A model generated the notes under the pieces. That model was not told where the DNA came from. It saw only the letters and a program-made list of their open reading frames with translations, and ran no database searches. From Chloroflexi bacterium RBG_19FT_COMBO_55_16 (GTDB lineage Bacteria; Chloroflexota; Anaerolineae; Anaerolineales; UBA4823): a stretch of DNA of 9,445 bases. The DNA lies in the NCBI GenBank assembly GCA_001795335.1, contig MGOK01000050.1, positions 2,612 to 12,056 on the forward strand, read 5' to 3'. Below, one piece after another: positions 1-7,091 of this stretch; position 1 is the stretch's first letter; each line of letters opens with the position of its first letter. The translations under genes and the position numbers were made by a program.

Positions 1-972
1 GGCAACCATGACCTCTCCCCTGCCCTGGGACGCGCCCATGCCGTCGAGGAGTTCACCACGCTGGAAGTGCCGCATGTGCGCGTGATCGACAAGCCTGCCT
101 TCCTCAAACCGGCTGACCTGGAAGGACTGCCGCTGCAAATCCTGGCCTTGCCATGGGTCTCACGCTCGGGTCTGATCGCTCACCTCGGGCTGCGAACAAC
201 CGATTCGGCGCAGGTGTACGCTGAGCTGGAAGAACGCCTGACAGAGTTGGTGCGTTCCTGGCTCGAGCAAGCTGACCCCGATCTGCCCATCGTGCTCACT
301 GCGCACGCCTCGGTGCAGGGAGCCAAATTCGGCGCTGAGCGCACGGTCATGCTGGGCAGCGACCTGGTGCTGCCCGGTTCCCTGGTGCGCGATGCCAGGC
401 TGGACTATGTCGCCCTGGGTCACATTCACAAGCCGCAAAACCTCAACGAAAACGGACACCCACCTGTAATTTATCCCGGCTCGATCGAACGGGTAGATTT
501 CGGCGAAGTGGAAGACGAAAAGTTCTTCGTGATCGCGCATGTCGCCCGCGGCCAAACCCAGGTGGAGTGGCGGCAACTGCGGGACATCCGCCCGTTTGTA
601 GACCGCTATGTCCGGTTGGAGTCAAAAGATGAAGTCAACACACGCTTACGCGCCGCCCTGCCCCCGCCTGAGGGACTGGAAGGGGCGGTTGTACGCCTGA
701 CGGTAGATTACCCGCGTGATTGGGAACCTCTGATCAACGATGGGGAATTGCGGGAATACGCCGCCAGCGCCTTCGAATTCCACCTGGTTAAACGCCCCCA
801 GATCGAAGGGCGCGTGCGCCTTCCCGAAGACCAGGCCGTTGGCAGCCTGACCCCACTCGAGTTGCTCGACGTGTACTGGCGGGCCAGCCATACCTCCAAA
901 GTTGAGAAAGAGGAGCTGAGCAAACTGGCTGCGCAAGTCATCGAGCATGTTCAGCGAGGACCAGGAGGCTAG
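1..972 (+). CDS. sbcD: SbcD/Mre11-type DNA repair exonuclease subunit D (5' partial)
   Basis: The reading frame is open from the first base and begins at GNHD, the third metal-binding motif of calcineurin-like phosphoesterases, so the first roughly 75-80 residues lie outside the window. Further motifs are TAHASVQGA (the conserved His motif) and DYVALGHIHKPQ (the GHxH motif), then a PGSIERVDFGE segment typical of SbcD. The 323 residues seen, plus the missing N-terminus, give about 400, the usual SbcD length. In the known family, SbcD pairs with the SMC-like ATPase SbcC to cleave hairpins and process blocked double-strand ends with Mn2+. The C-terminal region from about residue 200 fits the capping domain and the tail that contacts SbcC. 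The stop codon overlaps the ribosome-binding region of the next gene, so the two are probably co-transcribed. SbcC does not follow directly. The in-frame GTG at 67 is not a credible start because the GNHD motif lies upstream of it. Confidence 0.93.
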   Translation, partial: GNHDLSPALGRAHAVEEFTTLEVPHVRVIDKPAFLKPADLEGLPLQILALPWVSRSGLIAHLGLRTTDSAQVYAELEERLTELVRSWLEQADPDLPIVLTAHASVQGAKFGAERTVMLGSDLVLPGSLVRDARLDYVALGHIHKPQNLNENGHPPVIYPGSIERVDFGEVEDEKFFVIAHVARGQTQVEWRQLRDIRPFVDRYVRLESKDEVNTRLRAALPPPEGLEGAVVRLTVDYPRDWEPLINDGELREYAASAFEFHLVKRPQIEGRVRLPEDQAVGSLTPLELLDVYWRASHTSKVEKEELSKLAAQVIEHVQRGPGG

Positions 973-982
973 GGTTACCTTT

Positions 983-1648
983 GTGATCCAGGCGCTGATC
1001 TTCGATTTCGATGGCCTGATCCTGGATACCGAAGGGCCAATCTTCCAATCCTGGCAGGAACTTTACCAGGCGCAGGGGGGCTACCTGCCCTTATCTACCT
1101 GGGCGGACTTCATCGGCACCGCCGAGAAGACCTTCAACCTGTTCGACCACCTGGAGCAGCAGCTCGGGCACCCGCTTGACCGGAATATGCTTGGCCCACG
1201 CCGCCGGGGGCGCGAGATGGAACTGGTCGCCATGCAGCCCGTTCTGCCAGGCGTGCAGGCCTACATCGAACGCGCCCGCCAGTTGGGTTTGAAGCTCGGC
1301 CTGGCGTCCAGCTCGGACTGCGGCTGGGTTACCGGGCATCTCGAGCGCCTGGGATTGCTCCCTGCTTTTGACTGCATCTGCGCCGCCGACGACGTTCAGG
1401 TTACCAAACCCAATCCCGCCCTTTATCTCTCGGTCCTGACGGGATTAAACCTCCGGGCAAACCAGGCGATTGCCCTGGAGGACTCGCCCAATGGTGTCCT
1501 GGCGGCGAAACGAGCCGGCATTTTCTGTGTCGCCGTGCCCAACCAACTCACCCGCCGGCTGCCCCTCGATCACGCCGACTTGCTGCTCACCTCGTTAGAG
1601 GAAATCTCCTTGGATGACCTGCTCGCCAGGGTTGAGAAAACGGGTTAA
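983..1648 (+). CDS. HAD-superfamily hydrolase, beta-phosphoglucomutase-like (subfamily IA)
   Basis: All four HAD motifs are present (residues counted from the GTG at 983). Motif I is DFDGLILDTE, with the nucleophile Asp8 and the acid/base Asp10. Motif II is the Ser in LASSSD near 109-111, motif III is Lys142 in VTKPNP, and motif IV is LEDSPNG with Glu166/Asp167. A helical cap follows motif I (about residues 15-80), as in beta-phosphoglucomutase and YniC-type sugar-phosphate phosphatases. The length of 221 residues is normal. I chose GTG at 983 because VIQALIFDFDG is how family members begin. An AGGAGG lies at 963-968 inside the end of the upstream gene, with a rather long 14-nt spacing. An ATG at 947 in the same frame would add 12 unrelated residues and overlap the upstream gene. 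The substrate cannot be told from sequence; a small phosphorylated sugar or similar metabolite is expected. It converges on the next gene with only 8 bp between stops. Confidence 0.88.
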   Translation: MIQALIFDFDGLILDTEGPIFQSWQELYQAQGGYLPLSTWADFIGTAEKTFNLFDHLEQQLGHPLDRNMLGPRRRGREMELVAMQPVLPGVQAYIERARQLGLKLGLASSSDCGWVTGHLERLGLLPAFDCICAADDVQVTKPNPALYLSVLTGLNLRANQAIALEDSPNGVLAAKRAGIFCVAVPNQLTRRLPLDHADLLLTSLEEISLDDLLARVEKTG

Positions 1649-1656
1649 CTCTGTTT

Positions 1657-4182
1657 TCATGCTGTCCATGGCGACCTCTTTAGCCCCACCAAAGTGATAT
1701 CGTCTTCTTGTTCCCAATCCTTTCCGGTGAAGGCCTGAAGTTCGTTAAGCAGGCAATCGATGATTGTCTGGCCGTCTTCGAAGCCTTCCCCCAGGAGGGT
1801 CTGCACGCGTTCTGAGCCAAACATCTCGCGTTGGATGTTGTGAGCCTCCACCAGCCCATCGCTGTAGAAGATCACGCAATCCCCGGGCTCAATCACCATC
1901 TCTTTCTCTTCATAAAACATATCTGCAAATAAACCCAAAGGCATACCGGTGGCGTGCAACTCGATGACGCCGTCTCGGGTGCGGCGGTAGGGCAGGTTAT
2001 GACCAGCGTTGGCGTATTGCAACCTGCCGCTCGCCGGATCGAGGATGGCAACCAGGCAGGTGACAAACATATTGGCCGGGATATCCGGCATGAGCAAATT
2101 GTTAACCCTCTCCAGTACCCGCCCGGCTGAGAGGGCTTCCAGTGCCACAGCCCGCAACAGGGTGCGCGTGGTCGCCATCACCAGAGCCGCCGGCACTCCT
2201 TTATCAGTGACATCACCGATGAAAAGACCCATGCGACCGTCTTCGAAGCTTACGAAGTCGTAGAAATCTCCGCCTACGGCGCGGGCGGGCTGGTAGTAAG
2301 CCGCCAGACGCCAGTCTTCCAGTTTGGGCAGCTCTTTCGGCAAAAGGGCATGTTGAATGCGACGGGCGACGTTCATCTCTTGCTCCAGTCGCTCGCGTTG
2401 CAGGGCTTCAGCCTGCTGCTCGACGACCAGCTGGGCAACGTGCACAGCCGGAGCAGCCTGGACTGCCAGATTAGAGAGCAGGGCACGATCGTCAGCAGAA
2501 TACTCCTGGCCGCTAAGGCGAGGTCCCAGGCTAATCCACCCCACTAGTTCCCCGTGTGTTACCAAGGGCACGACCATTTCCACACCCGTTGATTTCAAGG
2601 TTTCAAGCCCGGGCGACACCAGATCCAGACCCCCGATTTCCGCTGCATTCGAGGCGTTACAAAAAAAGCCAATAACCGGATCTTGGATTGGGATTTCAGC
2701 CACAGCCTGAATCGAGTTGGCCAGTTCAGGGGGTGATTCGTGATTCGTCTGCCCAACCCAGTCCCCTGGGCCAACCCAGTCCCCCGGGCCAACCCGGTAC
2801 CCCAATCCGGAACGCAACCAGGTTTGGACATAGGCTGGCATGATCGTTTCACCGATCACGATCTGCAATTGATCGACGAGCGCAGGTAAGTCCACCTCAT
2901 CGCGCAACGTCTGGCTGAAAGCGCTCAAGGTCTTGGCTGTATCGTACTTCCGGCGATAGAAGCGGCTATCGATAAAGTTCTGCAAGTTCTTCCGCAGAGG
3001 AGTAAACACGGCGACGATCACCAACACCGAGGCAACACTCGCCAGTTCTGAAGCCTGGCCGATCAAGGTACGGAAGATCTCGAACAATGCGAACACACTG
3101 CCAAAGTAGATCGCAGCCAGCAAGACCGTCAAAAGACTATAGACCAGGGTGCGATTGATGATGACATCGATATCCCACAGCCGGTAGCGCAAAATGGAAA
3201 TTCCAATCGAAATTGGAAATAACAATAGGAAAGGCGTAAAGATCGCCGTATTCCACAGAACATTCATTCTGAGCAAAGGCGCTCCCAGGTATATGCTAAC
3301 CGGGCCGAAGGCCAACAAACTACCCCATAAGACGATGCGCGCCTGCTGACGGGCGATATCCGAACGGACAGTGGCCTGCCGGTAAAACATAATGCCCAGA
3401 AAAATGAAGATACCCAAAGCCGCATAAACATAGCTGAAGCGCCAGGCCGTGATATAAGCCCAGGGATTTTCCTTGCTGTTCACCACAACCACACCCCAGA
3501 CCATTAATATGATTGAGATACTGTATGGTAACAGGCGCATCACCGGCCAGCGCTTCACTGGCGCCCACTCCTCTGGAAAAACCAAGCCTAAACTGATCAG
3601 CGCGCCGCCGACTTGAGAGATCGCCACGGTCCAGAGGAAGGGGGCGGCATGGGTCGTGCTCAAGTCAAACAATAACCCATTGGCCAGCGCCGCGCAAACA
3701 CTAAGAAAAGTGAAAGCGCGTACCGCTAAGGTTAATCCTCGTATTCGATATACCCACGCGCCGACAGCCAAATACGCTAAACCAACGACGTAAGGCAGCC
3801 AAAACAAGCGTATCAAATCAGAAGTGGGGAATCGTCCAACCTCGATAAATGGGAACGTGTGCGTCTCACCATCCGGTAAGACGGTCCTCACCTCAGTGAC
3901 TTCGCCGACCCTCAACGAGGATAAAACCATGTGATAATCGTCCGGCGAACGGACTGCTTTATCCCCAACCTGGATCACACGCTGAGGATAGCCTAATCCC
4001 ATGGATGGGTTAATCCACCCCTTCCCTGTAGAGCTCGATACGACCAAGGTCTGTTCTACAATAAAACCGACGAAAGGCTTGTTACTCCATGTCATAGCCA
4101 GGATCGGCGCGTCAAGGAAGACAATTGCGCAGAGGGCAAAAAGGGCCAGATGAAACCAATGCCCGGGGTTAGAGCGCTGCAT
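1657..4182 (-). CDS. Membrane sensor protein phosphatase: PDZ-like loop, multi-pass membrane region, GAF-like region, SpoIIE/PP2C domain
   Basis: This is an 841-residue protein. After a first membrane segment (about 8-30) comes a soluble loop (about 40-116), whose GYPQRVIQVGDKAV...SLRVGEV pattern resembles a PDZ domain. Membrane segments follow near 122-145, 151-173, 184-201, 216-234, 248-268, 284-304, 311-332, 345-370 and 379-395. A soluble part then holds a GAF-like region (about 416-586) and a coiled-coil linker (583-611) ending in EQEMNVARRIQHALLPK, the RsbU-type lead-in. The phosphatase domain (about 625-836) shows GGDFYD (Asp639, Asp642), IGDVTDKGVPAA (Asp657, Asp660), YANAGHN, YSDGLVE and EQEDDITL (Asp827, Asp828), so the metal ligands look intact. 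Family members dephosphorylate anti-anti-sigma (STAS) proteins in partner switches; that target is inference here. I chose the ATG at 4182 because GGGAG precedes it by 7 nt and the hydrophobic segment follows. An in-frame upstream start at 4224 would add 14 non-hydrophobic residues. The start overlaps the upstream gene by 14 bp, so translational coupling is likely. Confidence 0.9.
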   Translation of the reverse strand: MQRSNPGHWFHLALFALCAIVFLDAPILAMTWSNKPFVGFIVEQTLVVSSSTGKGWINPSMGLGYPQRVIQVGDKAVRSPDDYHMVLSSLRVGEVTEVRTVLPDGETHTFPFIEVGRFPTSDLIRLFWLPYVVGLAYLAVGAWVYRIRGLTLAVRAFTFLSVCAALANGLLFDLSTTHAAPFLWTVAISQVGGALISLGLVFPEEWAPVKRWPVMRLLPYSISIILMVWGVVVVNSKENPWAYITAWRFSYVYAALGIFIFLGIMFYRQATVRSDIARQQARIVLWGSLLAFGPVSIYLGAPLLRMNVLWNTAIFTPFLLLFPISIGISILRYRLWDIDVIINRTLVYSLLTVLLAAIYFGSVFALFEIFRTLIGQASELASVASVLVIVAVFTPLRKNLQNFIDSRFYRRKYDTAKTLSAFSQTLRDEVDLPALVDQLQIVIGETIMPAYVQTWLRSGLGYRVGPGDWVGPGDWVGQTNHESPPELANSIQAVAEIPIQDPVIGFFCNASNAAEIGGLDLVSPGLETLKSTGVEMVVPLVTHGELVGWISLGPRLSGQEYSADDRALLSNLAVQAAPAVHVAQLVVEQQAEALQRERLEQEMNVARRIQHALLPKELPKLEDWRLAAYYQPARAVGGDFYDFVSFEDGRMGLFIGDVTDKGVPAALVMATTRTLLRAVALEALSAGRVLERVNNLLMPDIPANMFVTCLVAILDPASGRLQYANAGHNLPYRRTRDGVIELHATGMPLGLFADMFYEEKEMVIEPGDCVIFYSDGLVEAHNIQREMFGSERVQTLLGEGFEDGQTIIDCLLNELQAFTGKDWEQEDDITLVGLKRSPWTA
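2753..2806 (-). repeat. 18-bp tandem repeat inside the phosphatase gene
   Basis: Three head-to-tail 18-bp units lie at 2753-2770, 2771-2788 and 2789-2806. The first two differ at one position and the third is degenerate in its second half. The unit is in frame and encodes repeats of GPGDWV in the linker at the start of the GAF-like region. A 7-bp direct repeat of GATTCGT lies just beside it (about 2735-2748). Because the unit is a multiple of three, copy-number change would lengthen or shorten the linker without breaking the frame. Confidence 0.85.
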
Positions 4183-5623
4183 TGCTCCGCTCCCACTCGG
4201 CGGCGTGCGGCTTCCCCAGCGCACGCCACTGCGGCGTAAGCGGCATCACACCCAACTCTCGCACCATCTGGCGGGCGGCCAGCCCAACGATCGCTGTGTA
4301 GGTCGGATACGCCAATTCCAGCTCAGCCAACTGCTCTACCCACATATCCCCAGCCATGCTGGCTGCCACCAGCTGGATAACCTCCAAAGCCTGTTCCCCT
4401 AGTACGTGTGCGCCCAATATTCGGTGAGTCTCCTGAGAGACGATCAACTTGCAAAAGCCTTGCGGGTGATCATCGATCACTGCCCGGTCCAGGTCGGTGT
4501 AGGAGACAACGGTCACCAGGCAATCGCTTTCGAGAGAACGCGCCCGCTCTTCGGTCAGGCCTACACTGCCATATTCAGGATCAGTAAAGCCTCCATGGGG
4601 GACAATCTTGTGCGAATAAGGCATGCCGATACCAAGCACAGCATTTTCTGCAGCGATGCGCGCCTCGTAACTAGCGCTTTGCACCAACATCATGCGCCCC
4701 GTGATATCACCGGCGGCAAAGATATGCTCTGCCGACGTGCGTAAATAATCGTCTACCACGACATAGCCCCGCTCGCTCTGCACTCCTGCAGCAGTCAGGT
4801 TAAGCCCATCGGCGTTGCCAGGCCAACCCGTCGCCATAACCACGATCTCGGCCTCAATTTGCTGCGTCTGATCCTGGTGACTATACCAAAGGCTTATTTG
4901 GTTCTCTTTTGATTCGAGCCGTTCCACGCTGCTGATGCCAGTGATCACGTGGATGCCGCGCCCATGAAAGGCTTCGCCGAGCGCCTGTGAAACCAAAGCA
5001 TCCTCCATGGCCAGGAGGCGCGGGGCGACCTCGAGCAGCCTCACCTGCGTGCCAAGGGCGGCAAAAATGGAGGCCAGCTGGCATCCTGTCGCGGCGCCGC
5101 CCACAACGATCATAGATTTAGGTAGCCTGGTCAACGACCAGACATCGCTATGGGTGAGGGCATGTTCGCTGCCTGGGAAGGAGAGCCGGCGCGGGCGGCC
5201 TCCTGCGCAAAGAATAAACTTCTCCGCCTGTAACCGGGTGCCGTCGCCCGCAGTGAGGGTGTGCGCATCGGCAAATTGCACCGCCCCGAGGTTGGCGTAT
5301 ACACTCACACTGGCCTGTTCCAGATGGCTGATCAATTGCTTTTTCTCATGGATTCTATAGACAATCTGCTGGGTACGCTGCAACAAACGTGCGAAATCCA
5401 CGTGCGGTTGCTCACCCATCAAGCCATAATCCTCGAAATGCTCCGCTTCGCGCGCCAGTCGGGCTGCCCTGGCCAGGACGCGGGTGGGCACACAGCCATC
5501 GTTGGTACAGGTGCCACCCAGGCGCGTGCGCTCCACCAGGGCTACTTTTGCACCCAATTCACTGGCGCGCAGCGCGGCGACTACTCCCGCCGGCCCTCCC
5601 CCAACCACGATGATGTCAAACAT
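4169..5623 (-). CDS. Class I FAD/NAD(P) disulfide oxidoreductase (mercuric reductase/lipoamide dehydrogenase-like)
   Basis: A 484-residue flavoprotein of normal family length. The N-terminal FAD motif is IIVVGGGPAG (residues 4-13). The redox-active pair is C39 and C44 in GGTCTNDGCVPTR. The NAD(P)-binding motif is VVGGAATG (173-180) with Glu197 at the end of the second strand, which favours NADH. The second FAD motif is AAGDITG (303-309). The C-terminal dimerisation domain ends in YPTYTA (439-444), where lipoamide dehydrogenase and glutathione reductase carry HPTxxE. The catalytic His is therefore Tyr439 and the Glu is Ala444. There is no terminal Cys-Cys pair and no N-terminal heavy-metal domain of classical MerA. 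The family moves electrons from NAD(P)H through FAD to a disulfide, metal or other small acceptor in the cytosol; which acceptor is open. The start at 5623 is fixed by AGGAGG six nt upstream and by the FAD motif. It is the first gene of an overlapping pair with the sensor phosphatase. Confidence 0.9.
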   Translation of the reverse strand: MFDIIVVGGGPAGVVAALRASELGAKVALVERTRLGGTCTNDGCVPTRVLARAARLAREAEHFEDYGLMGEQPHVDFARLLQRTQQIVYRIHEKKQLISHLEQASVSVYANLGAVQFADAHTLTAGDGTRLQAEKFILCAGGRPRRLSFPGSEHALTHSDVWSLTRLPKSMIVVGGAATGCQLASIFAALGTQVRLLEVAPRLLAMEDALVSQALGEAFHGRGIHVITGISSVERLESKENQISLWYSHQDQTQQIEAEIVVMATGWPGNADGLNLTAAGVQSERGYVVVDDYLRTSAEHIFAAGDITGRMMLVQSASYEARIAAENAVLGIGMPYSHKIVPHGGFTDPEYGSVGLTEERARSLESDCLVTVVSYTDLDRAVIDDHPQGFCKLIVSQETHRILGAHVLGEQALEVIQLVAASMAGDMWVEQLAELELAYPTYTAIVGLAARQMVRELGVMPLTPQWRALGKPHAAEWERSNAAL

Positions 5624-5629
5624 TTTCAA

Positions 5630-5635
5630 CCTCCT
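5630..5635 (-). promoter_or_regulatory. Strong Shine-Dalgarno site of the oxidoreductase gene
   Basis: On the minus strand AGGAGG lies six nt before the ATG at 5623. It decides the start, because the frame stays open to an ATG at 5677 that would add 18 residues before the FAD-binding strand. Confidence 0.85.
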
Positions 5636-5688
5636 CGATTCGAACTTAAAACAAGATTGCCACCCTAATTTTAACATCTATATTGAGT

Positions 5689-5707
5689 TTTTATCTCACT
5701 TTTATCT
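5689..5707 (-). repeat. Direct repeat AGATAAAA with 11-bp period upstream of the oxidoreductase operon
   Basis: On the minus strand two exact copies of AGATAAAA (5700-5707 and 5689-5696) are separated by 3 bp. Their starts are therefore 11 bp apart, about one helical turn. They sit 66-84 bp upstream of the oxidoreductase ATG in the AT-rich spacer that must hold the operon promoter. A tandem activator site is possible. I see no clean -35/-10 pair here, so the promoter itself is not placed. Confidence 0.4.
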
Positions 5708-5783
5708 AATTTGTATTCCCGAGAGAAACTTCTACCGCTGAGAGACTAAAATTGATTAAAAAGTTTGTCCGAATTGGTGATTT

Positions 5784-5795
5784 TTGCGGCCGCAA
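5784..5795. other. 12-bp perfect palindrome TTGCGGCCGCAA in AT-rich spacer
   Basis: A fully symmetrical GC core stands out in an AT-rich stretch between the terminator at 5818-5864 and the oxidoreductase gene, about 160 bp upstream of that gene's start. With no loop it is a poor hairpin, so if functional it would be a dimeric protein-binding site. It may also be chance. Confidence 0.3.
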
Positions 5796-5817
5796 TTTTC
5801 TCCACAAAAAGTGAGTC

Positions 5818-5864
5818 AAAAAAATTGGGGTTTCAGGCAGGATTCAACAGTCCGAAACCCCAAT
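5818..5864 (-). terminator. Rho-independent terminator of the NBR1-domain gene
   Basis: A perfect 11-bp inverted repeat (ATTGGGGTTTC at 5824-5834 with GAAACCCCAAT at 5854-5864) encloses a 19-nt loop. Read on the minus strand, the stem is followed at once by a run of seven T (5824-5818). It lies 21 nt beyond the stop codon of the gene ending at 5885. The T-run is on the minus-strand side only, so it acts on that gene and shields the oxidoreductase operon from read-through. Confidence 0.85.
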
Positions 5865-5884
5865 CATTTATCAGGATTCTGGTT

Positions 5885-7078
5885 TCAATCGGTGATGCGC
5901 GGGGAGAGCCAGAGAGCTTGGTCGTCATTGGCTGAACCATTTGCCAATACGCCCAATAAAAACTTAACTTTCTGCCCCGCCAGGGGTCTTAGGTCGAGAT
6001 CCACCTTCGTAAGAGAGTCGTCATATACTTCGCGCGAATCCCAAAATATTTGCACAGGGCCATCGCCAATCCGGTAACTGAACTGGAAGATAACGTCACA
6101 CCTCTTAGCGCCATCCTGGCAGCCGACAACAGCTTTGAATCGGTCCCCTTCCTCAACTTTGAATTCCGGATATTCGCCCGTGATCCAGCCATCGTCCACA
6201 TCTTCAGGGTTGGTCCACAAGGCTGGCTCGTTCTCCACGCGACCGATCTCGAACTCCGGTCTATCCACCAGGATCACGAAGCCATCGTTATCGCCCACGT
6301 CACCTGGGCAAGTCAGGCGGCCGGCATCGCTGCTCCACCGCGCCAGGCAAAAGTTCAAGGCGAAGTCATAAGCGAATTCACCCGATCCTATCACCCTGAT
6401 CTCGACCCAGAAGGCATCGGCTGCATCGGCGCCGATGCCAAACTCATCCCCGGAAGGATTGCTCATCATCCAGTAGCCGCGATATCTGCCACCTTTCTCC
6501 GGAGCAACCAGCTCAACCGAGACGTCGACCGTCTCTCCAGGATCGACATTCTCTTCCAGCTGGCTGACCCTGGGGCCATCCATCCTTTCCCCATTGACGA
6601 ACACCAGGCGGTAATCGCGACTCCAGGTGCAGGAGCCGGTGTTTTTGAGCCGCCAGGTCTTGAGGAATTCAGCGTTCGGAGGAAAGACAGTGCCGTCCTT
6701 AACCGTCACATCCTCGATGAACTTGGCCCGATTGCAGGGGATTGGTGTGGGAGTGGGTGTCGGAGGCAGCGGTGTAGCCGTGGACGGAACAGGGGTAACC
6801 GTAGGGGGCGGCGGAACGGTCGGCGTGTCAGTCGGCAAGGACGTGGCAGATGCAGCCATAGCTGTCGGGACCACTGGGGAAACCGCCGCCGCCGTCAGGG
6901 TGAACTGCGCCGACACCGTTTGGGCAGCCTGCGTGTAGAGCGCCTCCGTACCAGGTTGGGTGGGCTGTTGCGCTGGCCGGATAAAATAGATAAACAAGCA
7001 AGCGCCTCCAATAATCAGGACGAAAATCACCAGCGCAATGGCGATCCCGAACACATATTGAGAATAGTTCCTTTCCAT
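5885..7078 (-). CDS. Membrane-anchored stalk protein with NBR1 Ig-like domain and unassigned NPCBM-like C-terminal domain
   Basis: A 397-residue protein. Residues 9-34 form one membrane helix (no lipobox), 36-114 a Pro/Thr/Ala-rich stalk ending in TPTPTP, and 116-229 an NBR1-type Ig-like domain (NAEFLKTWRLKNTGSCTW, then GGRYRGYWMMSNPSGDEFG). Residues about 234-397 form a further beta-rich domain. Its end (FQFSYRIGDGPVQIFW...VDLDLRPLAGQKVKF...DDQALWLSPRI) follows the pattern of NPCBM-type carbohydrate-binding modules, whose last strand usually reads like DHADWADPRL. Cys244/257 and Cys320/327 could form disulfides. The topology puts everything after the helix outside the membrane. The function is unknown; binding to a wall or sugar polymer is inference. 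The start at 7078 is supported by AGGAG eight nt upstream (7087-7091). An ATG at 7108 in frame would add ten charged residues. The gene stands alone, with its own terminator. Confidence 0.87.
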   Translation of the reverse strand: MERNYSQYVFGIAIALVIFVLIIGGACLFIYFIRPAQQPTQPGTEALYTQAAQTVSAQFTLTAAAVSPVVPTAMAASATSLPTDTPTVPPPPTVTPVPSTATPLPPTPTPTPIPCNRAKFIEDVTVKDGTVFPPNAEFLKTWRLKNTGSCTWSRDYRLVFVNGERMDGPRVSQLEENVDPGETVDVSVELVAPEKGGRYRGYWMMSNPSGDEFGIGADAADAFWVEIRVIGSGEFAYDFALNFCLARWSSDAGRLTCPGDVGDNDGFVILVDRPEFEIGRVENEPALWTNPEDVDDGWITGEYPEFKVEEGDRFKAVVGCQDGAKRCDVIFQFSYRIGDGPVQIFWDSREVYDDSLTKVDLDLRPLAGQKVKFLLGVLANGSANDDQALWLSPRITD

Positions 7079-7086
7079 ATCCTTCT

Positions 7087-7091
7087 CTCCT
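7087..7091 (-). promoter_or_regulatory. Shine-Dalgarno site of the NBR1-domain gene
   Basis: AGGAG on the minus strand, eight nt before the ATG at 7078. It favours that start over the upstream in-frame ATG at 7108. The rest of the 214-bp divergent spacer (7079-7292) is AT-rich and must hold two promoters. I place only a candidate for the rightward gene. Confidence 0.7.

Noticed and set aside
4406..5741. Several plus-strand open frames of 74-135 codons opposite the oxidoreductase gene
   Set aside because: They are shadows of a well-supported flavoprotein gene, with no domain sense and no ribosome-binding sites.
6735..6860. GT-rich low-complexity stretch that looks like a DNA repeat
   Set aside because: It is explained by Pro/Thr codons of the protein stalk rather than by an independent repeat element.
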